NCBI GenBank assembly: GCA_015069695.1
Contig: JADCRZ010000004.1
Coordinates: 62,001-126,000 of the forward strand
Origin: Williamsia sp.
Lineage (GTDB): Bacteria > Bacteroidota > Bacteroidia > Chitinophagales > Chitinophagaceae
Direction: 5' to 3'
Length of the DNA stretch: 64,000 nt
The notes beneath the pieces were generated by a model. That model made no database searches. It was given only the letters and a program-made list of their open reading frames with translations, and had not been told where the DNA came from. Below, piece by piece: positions 52,029-60,712 of the stretch (its first letter is position 1; each line of letters starts with the position of its first letter). The translations under genes were made by a program, and so were the position numbers.

Positions 52029-52694
52029 TTAAAACAAGGTTTGCTGGTTAAAGAATGATCGCCATACCAGTCCCTTGTTGTAAAAATAGACCAGCAGCAC
52101 CACCACGATCAAAATAAATAAAGTAAGGGCAACTATCCACCAGGCTCTTTCTTTGGCTGTCTCTGCCAAGGGTTCCTCCGGCAAAACAGGCGCTTCTGTT
52201 TCCGCTAAAACAACATCTTCCGATATCTCTGAAGTAATAGTTTCCGGTTCCGCTGGTTGTTGCTCCTGTGTGATCGGGATCTCCTGCACCGGGGGCCGGC
52301 TGATTGCCTTTGCTTCCACAGGTGCAAACAAAAGAAATGGCTTGTCCGTCTCCTCCAGTACAATTTCACCTGAAGCGTCTTTCTTAAAAAAGCCTATGCC
52401 CTCCCATCGTGCCGCTTCTTCCCTGTTGATCCGGGACCGGAAAGCAGCTGCAAATTCATTGTACTGCTTTATGGCTTCATACTCGGGTATCTTTTTGCGT
52501 CCGGCCAGGAAATAGAAAAAATCTTTGCCCGGCGCATCATGAAACTTATCAAACCTGTATCTCACAACAGGCGGAAGCCACCTATCTTCTTCCACAGACC
52601 TGGAAGCAGGTTCTGTTTCAACCCAAATTGTTCCAAGGCCCGGTATACTAAGGCTTCCCTGTTGTACAAGATAACTATTCAGAACAGAGGTCAT
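52029..52694 (-). CDS. HU-CCDC81-like membrane protein lacking a SPOR domain
   Basis: The 221-residue protein begins with a region (LNSYLVQQGSLSIPGLGTIWVETEPA, about 5-30; RINREEAARWEGIGFFKKDASGEIVL, about 90-115) that resembles the HU-like CCDC81 domains found in Bacteroidota envelope proteins. A Pro/Glu-rich linker precedes one hydrophobic helix (WWIVALTLFILIVVVLLVYFY, about 185-205) and a short tail. Typical family members carry a C-terminal SPOR peptidoglycan-binding domain, absent here. The HU part would be cytoplasmic. Family assignment is from motif recall. Confidence 0.65.
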   Translation of the reverse strand: MTSVLNSYLVQQGSLSIPGLGTIWVETEPASRSVEEDRWLPPVVRYRFDKFHDAPGKDFFYFLAGRKKIPEYEAIKQYNEFAAAFRSRINREEAARWEGIGFFKKDASGEIVLEETDKPFLLFAPVEAKAISRPPVQEIPITQEQQPAEPETITSEISEDVVLAETEAPVLPEEPLAETAKERAWWIVALTLFILIVVVLLVYFYNKGLVWRSFFNQQTLF

Positions 52695-52757
52695 GCTGTT
52701 TGTTAAAGCAGCAAAGCAACTAAATATTCAGGGAACTTTTACACCTCACAAAGCAGA

Positions 52758-54407
52758 CTAAAAAGAAAATGCGACGCCACCTAACACGTTGAAGCCATAC
52801 ACCTGGTATTGGTTCCAGCGTTCGTATTTGCTGTTGAACAAATTGTTCAGCTGCAACCAAAGGTTGAATTGTTTGGTAATCTTGAATTCAGCACCTGCAT
52901 TGAGATCAAGTCCGCTTTCGCCTTTGAGCGCTTTCCTGGTTTTAACGTCGCGGTACTGGGCGCCATCAAAGGCATACAATTCGCTTTTCAGCCAGAAATC
53001 TTTGAACAGCTGCCAGCGGATGGCTGCGGTGAGCTCAAGCGGAATCATGCCCCAGGCTTTGTCCTGGCCTTTTACATTGAGGTACTGGTTGATGTTTAAG
53101 CCGGCTTTGGCGTTAAAGATCTCGCCTTGCGTAAATCCAATCTCCCCGTGAAGCTGGAAGGCATTGAGTGAGCTGGCGTATACAGTTGTAAATGTTTTGC
53201 CGTCTGTAGAATCGTTTACAAACAAGGCCATGTTCCTATAGGAGTTAAATGCGACCTTGGTGCTGTAGGTAATGTGGTTCAGCACAGAGCCTTTGAAACC
53301 GGCATAGCGTTCAACAACCCGGGTATTCAGGAGCGAACCAGGTTGTGCAATCCAGGGATTCACGGAAGCAAAACGCTGGTAAGATCCTTTGTCGTAGTGA
53401 CCGATCCAGCCGGCCTGCACAGTAAAGCGCTGGTCTTCGGTCGTGATGTCGGCCATGATGTCGGGCAGCATTTTAAATGCTTTGTTGTCCCAGGATGGCA
53501 TGATACCGAGCTGAAGGTGCACGTTGGATGATTTGAAAGCAACAGAAGGCGAAACGGTAAAGAGGTTGTTCTGGATATTGTTCTTCCCGGAAGGGCGATA
53601 GCTGGTCAGATCGGCACCGAAACCCAGCTTGATGGCAAACTCGTCAAAGCTTTTTTCCAGCGGCAGGTTCAACACGGTATTGGCTTCGGTGGCCTTGTTG
53701 ATAGAATTTTTTCCGCTGAATACAGATACATTGAGATTTGGATTGTACAGCAGTCCGTACTCGGTAGGAACCGTGTTGCGGAATCCCAGTTTACCCTCTA
53801 CGGTCTGGAATCGCTGCAGGAGCTGGCTTTTGGTAAATGACAAGGTAGTGGGCCGGTAGCCGTAGAAATAATAATCATCACTGGTAAAGCCCAATCTTGC
53901 ATTCCACTCATTGCTGCCTGGTGTGCGAAAGGTGCCGGCCAGCGTAACACCGGTCTGGTTGTTTTTCTGAAAAGGCAGATCGCCTTTGGACGCATAGCTG
54001 TGCGCAAATGCATTCAGGTTGGTACTGGAATCTTTCTGATAGCTGAATCCTCCCTCCAGGTACGGCGCAACCACACTTCCCACGCCAGCTTTTACATAGT
54101 TGTGCTGTTGCCAGTTGCTAAGCGGGGCAGTTTGCAGCGCAACAGGCTTAAGGGCTGCAGGCTGATAGGTAAAGAACAAGTTTTGGGATGGCACATTGTA
54201 TTGCAGCACCGGACGCGATGAATCAACGGGCGGAGGCACTGCGTTAAAATTGATCTTCGCCGCTTCCCGCAAAACTGGCTTAAAAGAAGAAGTCACTTCA
54301 ATTGTTTTTCTCTTTGAGCTGTCCTGGGCCTGTACAGAAGAGCCGGCAGCGATCAGCAGAAAGCCGATCCACAAAAAAGTTTTTACAGCAATATCTTGTT
54401 TGTTCAT
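52758..54407 (-). CDS. Outer-membrane beta-barrel protein (TonB-receptor-like, plugless)
   Basis: This 549-residue protein has a signal peptide (FLWIGFLLIAAGSSVQAQ). A short periplasmic part carries IEVTSSFKPVLREAAKINF, then a barrel of alternating strands ends with the terminal aromatic YGFNVLGGVAFSF. The C-terminal section FNLWLQLNNLFNSKYERW...VYG is like the end of a TonB-dependent receptor, but no plug domain is present. Function is unknown. Start ATG at 54407 (a GTG two codons upstream is less likely). It follows the large TPR gene by 83 bases. Confidence 0.78.
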   Translation of the reverse strand: MNKQDIAVKTFLWIGFLLIAAGSSVQAQDSSKRKTIEVTSSFKPVLREAAKINFNAVPPPVDSSRPVLQYNVPSQNLFFTYQPAALKPVALQTAPLSNWQQHNYVKAGVGSVVAPYLEGGFSYQKDSSTNLNAFAHSYASKGDLPFQKNNQTGVTLAGTFRTPGSNEWNARLGFTSDDYYFYGYRPTTLSFTKSQLLQRFQTVEGKLGFRNTVPTEYGLLYNPNLNVSVFSGKNSINKATEANTVLNLPLEKSFDEFAIKLGFGADLTSYRPSGKNNIQNNLFTVSPSVAFKSSNVHLQLGIMPSWDNKAFKMLPDIMADITTEDQRFTVQAGWIGHYDKGSYQRFASVNPWIAQPGSLLNTRVVERYAGFKGSVLNHITYSTKVAFNSYRNMALFVNDSTDGKTFTTVYASSLNAFQLHGEIGFTQGEIFNAKAGLNINQYLNVKGQDKAWGMIPLELTAAIRWQLFKDFWLKSELYAFDGAQYRDVKTRKALKGESGLDLNAGAEFKITKQFNLWLQLNNLFNSKYERWNQYQVYGFNVLGGVAFSF

Positions 54408-54460
54408 CACCACGGTGATTGTTATGTTGGTTACTAGATAATCTTTTTAAAACATGCCCG

Positions 54461-54472
54461 CTCCCGCGGGAG
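54461..54472. repeat. GC-rich palindrome between the TPR and barrel genes
   Basis: CTCCCGCGGGAG is perfectly self-complementary and extended by flanking GC-rich bases. On the minus strand it is followed by ATGTTTTAAAAAG, so it could be a weak terminator or attenuator that lowers expression of the downstream barrel gene. Confidence 0.35.
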
Positions 54473-54490
54473 AAGGAAACTTTGTCCTGG

Positions 54491-57400
54491 CTATTCAACC
54501 TTGCTATCCCGCTTTTCTGCTTCTGTTACTTTGTCCAGTTTGCTCTGTGCCTCTGTCTTCAACTCAGGAAGGGTCGCATTTTGTACGATACTCTGGAAAG
54601 TCGCTTTTGCATTGAAATAATCTTTCTGGGCAAAATAAATATCGCCCAGCAGAATATAGGCGCGGGTCACCCACTCTGCATAAGAGCCTGCTTTGTTGAT
54701 CACTTCAAAAGCCGCTTTTTCCGCTTCTTTCAGCTTTTGCTGCTGGTACAAACAGTTGGCTATCTCGTACCGGGACTCAGCTCCGTAAGCTCCCTTGTTG
54801 GAAGCTACGACCGAACGGAAATAGCCGGATGCCACTTCACACTGGTTGGCTGCCTGGGCCGCTTTTGCCAGGGCAAAATTGGCCAGTACTTTATCATCGG
54901 TACTGCTGCCCTTTTGTGCCAGCAGTTCCTTGGCATTGTCTGATCCTTCATTCCATTTCTTGAGTTGAAACTGGCTGCGCAGCAGGCCGCGCATGGCTTC
55001 TAACTTATTTTCCTGGCTGGAAGCAAAGCTTTTGAGCTTGGTAAAATACTGCTCTGCCTTTTCATAATTTTTCAGGTCAAAGAAATTGATCCGGGCGGCC
55101 TGCAGCAGCGAGCGTTCGCCCCATTTGTTGGGCACCCTGTCAGCGACCGCTTCATATCCCGGAGCAGCTTTTGCCGGATCTTTTTTGGTGGAATAATAAA
55201 TTTCACTCTTGTAATAGTTGGCTTCCAGAGAATACTTCCCGCTTGGAAACCTGGTAAGATAATTTTCATAGCGGCTCAACGCGGCATCATAGCTGCCATT
55301 CACATACTGTACTTCGGCCGCGGCATAGGCAAGTGAATCTTCCTGGCTATTGCTTACATCCTTGCCCATAGCTTTGGCAAAACTTACGTACTCACCGATC
55401 CTTCCTTCTTCTATATAAATGGTCCGGGCATTGTCCAATCCTTCTTCTGCCTCGGGTGAATTGGGATACTGCTTCAGCAGGGTATTATACTGATTCAGCG
55501 CCTCCCCGTTGTTGTCCATGTTGTAATAGGCAATGCCCAATTGCAACAGGGCACGGGGCTTCAGGGCATCGCTGCTGCCGGAACCAACCACGTTTTTCAG
55601 GTATGGAACAGCATCGCGGTATTTCTCATCCGACAAATACGTGTTCGCAATTTCAAGGTTGGCATCGGGTACAAGGGCGGAGCTCGGATACAAACGCGGG
55701 ATCGATTGCAGCAACCTGATCTTTTCGTTGCCGCTGTTGATGCCGGCGATCATAGACTTCTGAAAGCTGGCATAATCGGAGGAAGGCCAGGAAAAACCAA
55801 GCACCTGGTCGTACATGCTTTGTGCCCGTTTAAAGTCGCGCAGCATGTAATAGCAATCCGCACTGCGAACAAATGCATCCTGCTCCAGCGCGGATGAATT
55901 GATGCGGGGTGTTTTTACGATCTGTTCAAAAAAGCCCATGGCCTGGCGGTAGTTTTCCTTCTTGATAAAGCAATAGCCCAGGTTGTATTTTGCATTGGTC
56001 GGATTGACCTCTCCGTTTACAACCGGGGTTTTCTGATATTCAAAAAAGTATTTGATGGCATCATCTGTATTGTTGAGCCTGAACGAAATTTCCCCCTTCC
56101 AGAAATTGATAAAGGGAAGAATGTCCCCATTATAAGGCTGCGTAAGTGCCCGCGTCAGCAGGTCGTTGGCCGTTACCAGCATGCCGTCATTCACCAGCTC
56201 GGTTGCGCGGCCGTAAAGGATTTTCGGGTATTGCCGTTTGGCATTTTCTGAAGGTGATTTCAAGCCTTCCAGCAGGGAAAGTGCGTCTTTGTAATTGTTG
56301 GTATTTGCCAGTACGGCTACCAGCAATTCTTTTGCTTCGTTGTCGTAGGTAGAGGCGTTGTAGCTTGCCAGAAAGCGCTGTAGCTCGGTGAGGGCAATAT
56401 CCTGGTAGCCCAGTTCATAAGAAAGCTTTGCATAGTTAAAGGATGACACTTCGCGTTGTGCATCATTGCTGTTGTTGGCAGCACTGAACGAAAACGCATT
56501 GCGGGCGTTCGCTTTTTGTCCTGTTTTCAGGTACGCATCACCCAGCATATACATGGAGTTTTGCTGCAGGGAATCTTCCCTGCCGCTCAATTGCTTAAAC
56601 CCATCGATAGCTTTTGCATAGTTGCCGGTTTGATAGTAACAGTAAGAAAGTTCGTATAAATCTTCCCTTCTTACTTTTTTGGAACGGTTCACATAATCCT
56701 GCAGGTAAGGAAGCGCTTTTGCATATTCTTTTTTCTCAAAATAGCCATGGCCAACCAGCTGCCGCATTTCAAGATCGTATTGCTGCCCGCTCTTTTTTAT
56801 CCGATCTTCCGCATAGCCAATGGCTTTGTCTTTTTGTCCGGTGGTATAATATATATTGGCTACATAAAACGGTGTAACAGAGGAGTAAGACTTTTCATTT
56901 TCAATCACCCGGAAAGAGGTCAGTGCGTCATTGTAGTTGCCTTCGTTAAAAGCAATGGTGCCGTAGTAATAATTGGCGTCTACATAATTCGGATCTTTGG
57001 GCAGCTGCCGGATGGAATTTAAGAGAGGCTTTGCGAGCCGGGGTTTTCCCATATTGATATAAGCATAACCCTGGTGAAACCGCATGTCAGCAATTTCGCG
57101 GTTGCTCAGGTGTTCTTCGGAAGCTTTCTCATAATAAGTAACGGCCAGTGAATCATGGCCGGTGCGGAAATAATATTCGCCCAACTGATAGTTCATCATT
57201 TCCACCCGCGCCACGTTGTCGTCCATGGCCACGTATTCCAGCGCTGCGTTCTCTGCACTTTTTTCATTCAGCTTTAACTCGCAGGTGATCGTATAATATT
57301 GGATCTCCTGGTAGTTCAAAGCCTGGTTGCTTTTATCTGTTTCACGCAGCTGCAGGGAAAGGTCTTTAAACAAGGGATAAGCCAGGCTGTAAAATCCCTT

Positions 57401-57520
57401 TTGATAATATTCTCTTGCCTGTTTGAAATTACGTTCGGGATCAGCAAGATAGCGCGATTGTTGTGCGTGGAGATTGGCTGTAACAGCAGCAAGGAAAAAA
57501 AGGCAAATCAGTTTGTTCAT
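54491..57520 (-). CDS. Large TPR-repeat secreted/periplasmic protein
   Basis: From the ATG at 57520 the protein has 1,009 residues: a signal peptide (MNKLICLFFLAAVTANLHAQ) followed by tetratricopeptide repeats over almost the whole length. Examples are ALTSFRVIENEKSY, YAKAIDGFKQLSG, AKYNLGYCFIKKENYRQAMGFFEQI, QYNTLLKQYPNSPEAEEGLDNA and the C-terminal AYILLGDIYFAQKDYFNAKATFQSI. Such proteins are scaffolds in periplasmic assemblies. It begins the TPR, barrel, HU-CCDC81-like, methyltransferase series. Upstream in-frame residues before 57520 are not signal-like. Confidence 0.88.
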   Translation of the reverse strand: MNKLICLFFLAAVTANLHAQQSRYLADPERNFKQAREYYQKGFYSLAYPLFKDLSLQLRETDKSNQALNYQEIQYYTITCELKLNEKSAENAALEYVAMDDNVARVEMMNYQLGEYYFRTGHDSLAVTYYEKASEEHLSNREIADMRFHQGYAYINMGKPRLAKPLLNSIRQLPKDPNYVDANYYYGTIAFNEGNYNDALTSFRVIENEKSYSSVTPFYVANIYYTTGQKDKAIGYAEDRIKKSGQQYDLEMRQLVGHGYFEKKEYAKALPYLQDYVNRSKKVRREDLYELSYCYYQTGNYAKAIDGFKQLSGREDSLQQNSMYMLGDAYLKTGQKANARNAFSFSAANNSNDAQREVSSFNYAKLSYELGYQDIALTELQRFLASYNASTYDNEAKELLVAVLANTNNYKDALSLLEGLKSPSENAKRQYPKILYGRATELVNDGMLVTANDLLTRALTQPYNGDILPFINFWKGEISFRLNNTDDAIKYFFEYQKTPVVNGEVNPTNAKYNLGYCFIKKENYRQAMGFFEQIVKTPRINSSALEQDAFVRSADCYYMLRDFKRAQSMYDQVLGFSWPSSDYASFQKSMIAGINSGNEKIRLLQSIPRLYPSSALVPDANLEIANTYLSDEKYRDAVPYLKNVVGSGSSDALKPRALLQLGIAYYNMDNNGEALNQYNTLLKQYPNSPEAEEGLDNARTIYIEEGRIGEYVSFAKAMGKDVSNSQEDSLAYAAAEVQYVNGSYDAALSRYENYLTRFPSGKYSLEANYYKSEIYYSTKKDPAKAAPGYEAVADRVPNKWGERSLLQAARINFFDLKNYEKAEQYFTKLKSFASSQENKLEAMRGLLRSQFQLKKWNEGSDNAKELLAQKGSSTDDKVLANFALAKAAQAANQCEVASGYFRSVVASNKGAYGAESRYEIANCLYQQQKLKEAEKAAFEVINKAGSYAEWVTRAYILLGDIYFAQKDYFNAKATFQSIVQNATLPELKTEAQSKLDKVTEAEKRDSKVE

Positions 57521-57685
57521 GCGAGAAATGTCTTTTAATTGTTTTGTACAATTGTGAAAGAAAGACAGGCGTTTGGACGGTCCGGGTTCTGGCAAGTTTA
57601 GAACGTCGTAAAGTTTGAAAATATTTTAACGTTCACCAAACATCAATCGTGCCGCTGTAGTGGATCTGAAAGGTTTAACTTTTCG

Positions 57686-57714
57686 TTGTATTTCAGTGCA
57701 ATACCCTACTTTTG
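57686..57714 (+). promoter_or_regulatory. Promoter (TTG - 18 bases - TACTTTTG) for the DoxX gene
   Basis: -33 TTG at 57686-57688 and an exact -7 TACTTTTG at 57707-57714 are 18 bases apart. The ATG follows 18 bases after the -7 box, giving a leader of about 15 bases. Confidence 0.68.
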
Positions 57715-57732
57715 GGCCAAACAATTCAGCAG

Positions 57733-58137
57733 ATGGGCAGACTCACATCGATCAACTACACCAATGCCGCGTTCAATGTGGCTATGTTGTTACTTAGAAT
57801 CGGATCAGGCGTTTTATTAATGTCACACGGTTACGACAAGCTGGTCCATTTCGCCACTTATAGGGGCAAGTTTATGAATTTTATGGGTATTGGTGTTACC
57901 ACTTCTCTCTCGCTCGCCATATTTGCAGAATTTTTTTGTTCTATCTTCCTGGTTCTTGGATTGTTTACCCGTTTGGCTGCCATACCGCTGATCATCAATA
58001 TGGGCGTTGCGCTTTTCAAAGCGCATCATGGTGATGTGTTTGGTGATGGGGAGAAAGCAGCTTTGTATCTAACTTGCTTTTTAAGTTTACTGCTTTGCGG
58101 ACCTGGTAAGGCCAGTGTGGATGGCATGATCAAATAG
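57733..58137 (+). CDS. DoxX family membrane protein
   Basis: This 134-residue four-helix membrane protein of the DoxX family has LLLRIGSGVLLMSHGYDKLVHF, FAEFFCSIFLVLGLFTRLAAIPLIINM and a C-terminal helix LYLTCFLSLLLCGPGKASVDG. Some members are terminal-oxidase or redox-linked; the function here is unknown. The ATG at 57733 is preferred over the in-frame TTG at 57712, which lies inside the promoter -7 box. The thioesterase gene follows by three bases. Confidence 0.88.
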   Translation: MGRLTSINYTNAAFNVAMLLLRIGSGVLLMSHGYDKLVHFATYRGKFMNFMGIGVTTSLSLAIFAEFFCSIFLVLGLFTRLAAIPLIINMGVALFKAHHGDVFGDGEKAALYLTCFLSLLLCGPGKASVDGMIK

Positions 58138-58140
58138 GAT

Positions 58141-58548
58141 ATGTATACAAGCGAGACAAAGATCAGGGTGCGGTATGCAGAAACGGACCAGATGAATGTT
58201 GTGTACCATGGCAACTATGCGCAGTATTTTGAGGTAGCGCGTGCTGAAAGCATCCGCACATTGGGTTTTACTTACCGCGAGATGGAGGCCATGGACATTA
58301 TGATGCCGGTGATAGAGCTGCAATGCAAATTTCTGCGGCCGGCGCATTATGACGACCTGCTGACAGTAAAGCTCCAGCTCAAAGAATTACCGGCCAACCA
58401 CCGGATCGAGTTCCATCATGAGATAACCAACGAGGAAGGAAAATTACTGACAGTGGGAAAAGTGGTTTTGTACTTTATGCGCATGTCCACCCAGGAAAGA
58501 ACCACCATGCCACAAGACATGTATGATGTGCTCAAAAAGTTTTTTTGA
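58141..58548 (+). CDS. Acyl-CoA thioesterase, hotdog fold (YbgC/4HBT type)
   Basis: This 135-residue hotdog-fold protein has the catalytic-region signature RYAETDQMNVVYHGNYAQYFEVAR (with the active Asp in ETDQM and the HGNY motif). FLRPAHYDDLLTV and a C-terminal strand follow. Such enzymes hydrolyse acyl-CoAs. It is three bases from the DoxX stop and so translationally close to it. Confidence 0.92.
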   Translation: MYTSETKIRVRYAETDQMNVVYHGNYAQYFEVARAESIRTLGFTYREMEAMDIMMPVIELQCKFLRPAHYDDLLTVKLQLKELPANHRIEFHHEITNEEGKLLTVGKVVLYFMRMSTQERTTMPQDMYDVLKKFF

Positions 58549-58571
58549 GCAGTACAGGCTTCGGCTATCAT

Positions 58572-59996
58572 TTACTTCAATGTATTCAGGACAGTCCACA
58601 TCTTTCTGACCATTTCGCCCGCGCTTCCATCATAGTTGTTTACGATGATGGCAAATGTATACTCGTTTCCATTCCTGCTTTTGCTGTAGCCGGTAAAGCT
58701 TCTCGCACCACCGATAGAGCCGCTTTTCATTTTTAGTCCGTTGATTTCCGGCAGGGCATTGTAGAAAAGAGAGAACCAGGGTCTTGAAGAAGCATACTGC
58801 ATGGCGCTGGCCAAAGCATCGGCTGTAATCCTGTTTTGTGGCGACAATCCGCTGCCATCCAATATGTTGATAGCTGATTTGTCGATCCCCTGCCGGCTCC
58901 AGAAATCCCTGACCAGCTCAACACCTTTTTGGGTAGAGCCTTTGCCGGTCTTCTCATAAGCAATCGTTTTAATGAGGGCTTCACCGTACAGATTGATGCT
59001 TTTTTTGAGGAACCAGTAATTGATGCTGTCGAGCGGGGGCGAAAAATGGGTGTAAAAGGTATGAGTCTGCAATACTGCATTCCTTTTCTCTACCAACGGG
59101 ATGTAAAAAGACCCGAACAATATTCCAATATTGACGCCCGCTTGTTTGAGATTTTCTCCCAGGGTAAAAATAAGCTGTGTGGAACTGTTGGGAAAAGAGC
59201 CGGAAATCGCAAATGCATTCGCACCGACGGGTATTGTTCCCCGCACAAACCCATAGGATGCATATGGTGGCAGGTATATATAGGCATTGTCACCGCTCCC
59301 TTTTTCAGCTGCGGTAACCTCACAAATCAGCTGCGCCTGGAACAAACGGGGCGTAGTGGAAACGATGGTACACGTGTCTCCTATTTTGTCTCCTGCTTTC
59401 AATATCAGATCGTACTGATTCTCACGCCAGTTTATAGAAGAAGCTCCTGCACCATAGTAATTGCCCATGTCCTGCCAGATCCATCCATCGGGTATGGTTG
59501 CAGATTCCCACTTTCTATCATCACCCAATAAGACACCTTCAATGGAATAGATGCCTGCTTCTTTTATTTTATCTGTCCAGGTATGCAATACGGTGCTCTC
59601 ATTCGTTGCAGTCCATCTCCAGCTACCCAGTGTAGGGTCACCGCTTCCGGTTACAAACAGACTTCCTTTTAGTACGCCGTTGTCAATCTTTCCTTCATAG
59701 CCCAGTTCCGTCTTGTACCGGTAATCCTTTCCCAACAATTCAAAAGCAGCACCACTTGTAAGCACTTTCTGACTACTGGCAGCTGCCAGGCCAATCTGTG
59801 CATTGTGTTCATATAAAGGCTTTCCGGTCCTGGTTTCCAGCACGCTGAAACCCACAAGAGCATGCTTTAGCTGCGGATCAGCTTCCAGGTTTTTGACAGC
59901 ATTGTTTAGTTGCGTAAAAAGCGTCTGGGCAATCAGTGAGCCAGGCACTACCGACAGAACCAGCCAGCAAAAAAGTAATTTCTTGAACAGGGTCAT
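58572..59996 (-). CDS. dacB: D-alanyl-D-alanine carboxypeptidase/endopeptidase (PBP4)
   Basis: This periplasmic penicillin-binding protein of class C type (474 residues) trims peptidoglycan cross-links. It has a signal peptide (LLFCWLVLSVVPGSLIAQ), the SxxK motif Ser74-Ser75-Gln76-Lys77, NILDGSGLSPQN in place of the SxN motif, and the KTG-type motif KSGSIGGARSFTGY. The ATG at 59996 begins three bases after the -7 box TAGATTTG, predicting a leaderless mRNA. Its promoter region overlaps that of the divergent Uma2 gene. Confidence 0.93.
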   Translation of the reverse strand: MTLFKKLLFCWLVLSVVPGSLIAQTLFTQLNNAVKNLEADPQLKHALVGFSVLETRTGKPLYEHNAQIGLAAASSQKVLTSGAAFELLGKDYRYKTELGYEGKIDNGVLKGSLFVTGSGDPTLGSWRWTATNESTVLHTWTDKIKEAGIYSIEGVLLGDDRKWESATIPDGWIWQDMGNYYGAGASSINWRENQYDLILKAGDKIGDTCTIVSTTPRLFQAQLICEVTAAEKGSGDNAYIYLPPYASYGFVRGTIPVGANAFAISGSFPNSSTQLIFTLGENLKQAGVNIGILFGSFYIPLVEKRNAVLQTHTFYTHFSPPLDSINYWFLKKSINLYGEALIKTIAYEKTGKGSTQKGVELVRDFWSRQGIDKSAINILDGSGLSPQNRITADALASAMQYASSRPWFSLFYNALPEINGLKMKSGSIGGARSFTGYSKSRNGNEYTFAIIVNNYDGSAGEMVRKMWTVLNTLK

Positions 59997-59999
59997 GGC

Positions 60000-60007
60000 C
60001 AAATCTA
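60000..60007 (-). promoter_or_regulatory. -7 promoter element (TAGATTTG) for dacB
   Basis: On the minus strand TAGATTTG is followed by GCC and then the ATG at 59996. With the usual geometry the transcript would start on the A of the ATG. A CAAA (TTTG on the minus strand) 22 bases upstream could be the -33 element. Confidence 0.5.
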
Positions 60008-60014
60008 AATCAAT

Positions 60015-60022
60015 TATTTTTG
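60015..60022 (+). promoter_or_regulatory. -7 promoter element (TATTTTTG) for the Uma2 gene
   Basis: This exact TAnnTTTG match lies 22 bases before the GTG at 60044. It covers the in-frame TTG at 60020, which therefore cannot be the start codon if this promoter is used. It is seven bases from the oppositely directed dacB -7 box. Confidence 0.55.
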
Positions 60023-60043
60023 TATCTTACAAACAAAAAAGGG

Positions 60044-60610
60044 GTGTTACAAGCGCTAGAATATATCTCTCCGGATGATTATCTTGAACAGGAAAGAAAT
60101 GCTATCAATAAGCATGAATATTTTAAAGGGGAGATTGTAGCCATGGCCGGAGCCTCTGTAACACATAACAGGATCGTGGCGAATATTATCCGTAGGGTCG
60201 GCAACTTGCTGGAAGGAACAAATTGCGAAATTTTCCCCAGTGATTTACGTGTTAGTATTTTTTCCCAAGAGTCTTTCACTTATCCAGATGCTACTATTAT
60301 TTGCAACGGACTTGATTTATCAGACGACAAACCCGATACAGCAAAAAACCCTTCTGTCATCTTTGAAGTTGTCTCTCCCTCCACCGAACACAATGACCGG
60401 GGCCGCAAGTTCTTTTTTTATATGCAAATACCGGCGTTCAGAGAATACATCCTCATCGATTCCACCTCATACTATATTCAGGTAAGCAGAAAACAGCCGG
60501 ATGGTTCCTGGAAATTTGAAGACCTCAGAGATCTTCAGGCTTCCTTACATATCAATACGACCGGTCATCAAATCTCCCTGCAGGAGATTTATGCCAATGT
60601 GCGCTTTTGA
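60044..60610 (+). CDS. Uma2 family (DUF820) restriction-endonuclease-fold protein
   Basis: This 188-residue protein shows the Uma2/DUF820 pattern: YISPDDYLEQERNAINKHEYFKGEIVAMAGAS, THNRIVANIIRRVGNLLEG, IFPSDLRVSI, TYPDATIICNG and PSVIFEVVSPSTEHNDRGRKFFFYMQIPAFREYILID. Predicted catalytic acidic/Lys residues of the PD-(D/E)XK fold lie in YPDATI and IFEVVSPST. Cellular function is unknown; the family is expanded in cyanobacteria and some Bacteroidota. I start at GTG 60044 because of the promoter. The gene is more AT-rich than its neighbours, which may hint at transfer. Confidence 0.85.
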   Translation: MLQALEYISPDDYLEQERNAINKHEYFKGEIVAMAGASVTHNRIVANIIRRVGNLLEGTNCEIFPSDLRVSIFSQESFTYPDATIICNGLDLSDDKPDTAKNPSVIFEVVSPSTEHNDRGRKFFFYMQIPAFREYILIDSTSYYIQVSRKQPDGSWKFEDLRDLQASLHINTTGHQISLQEIYANVRF

Positions 60611-60712
60611 GATAGAATTTTCCTGCGCAGTTCCCTTCAGAGAGCAAACCATTTCTTCCATTTTCATGAACAATCAGGGATCTGGTGTATCATTGCTGGA
60701 ACAAACAGCAAT

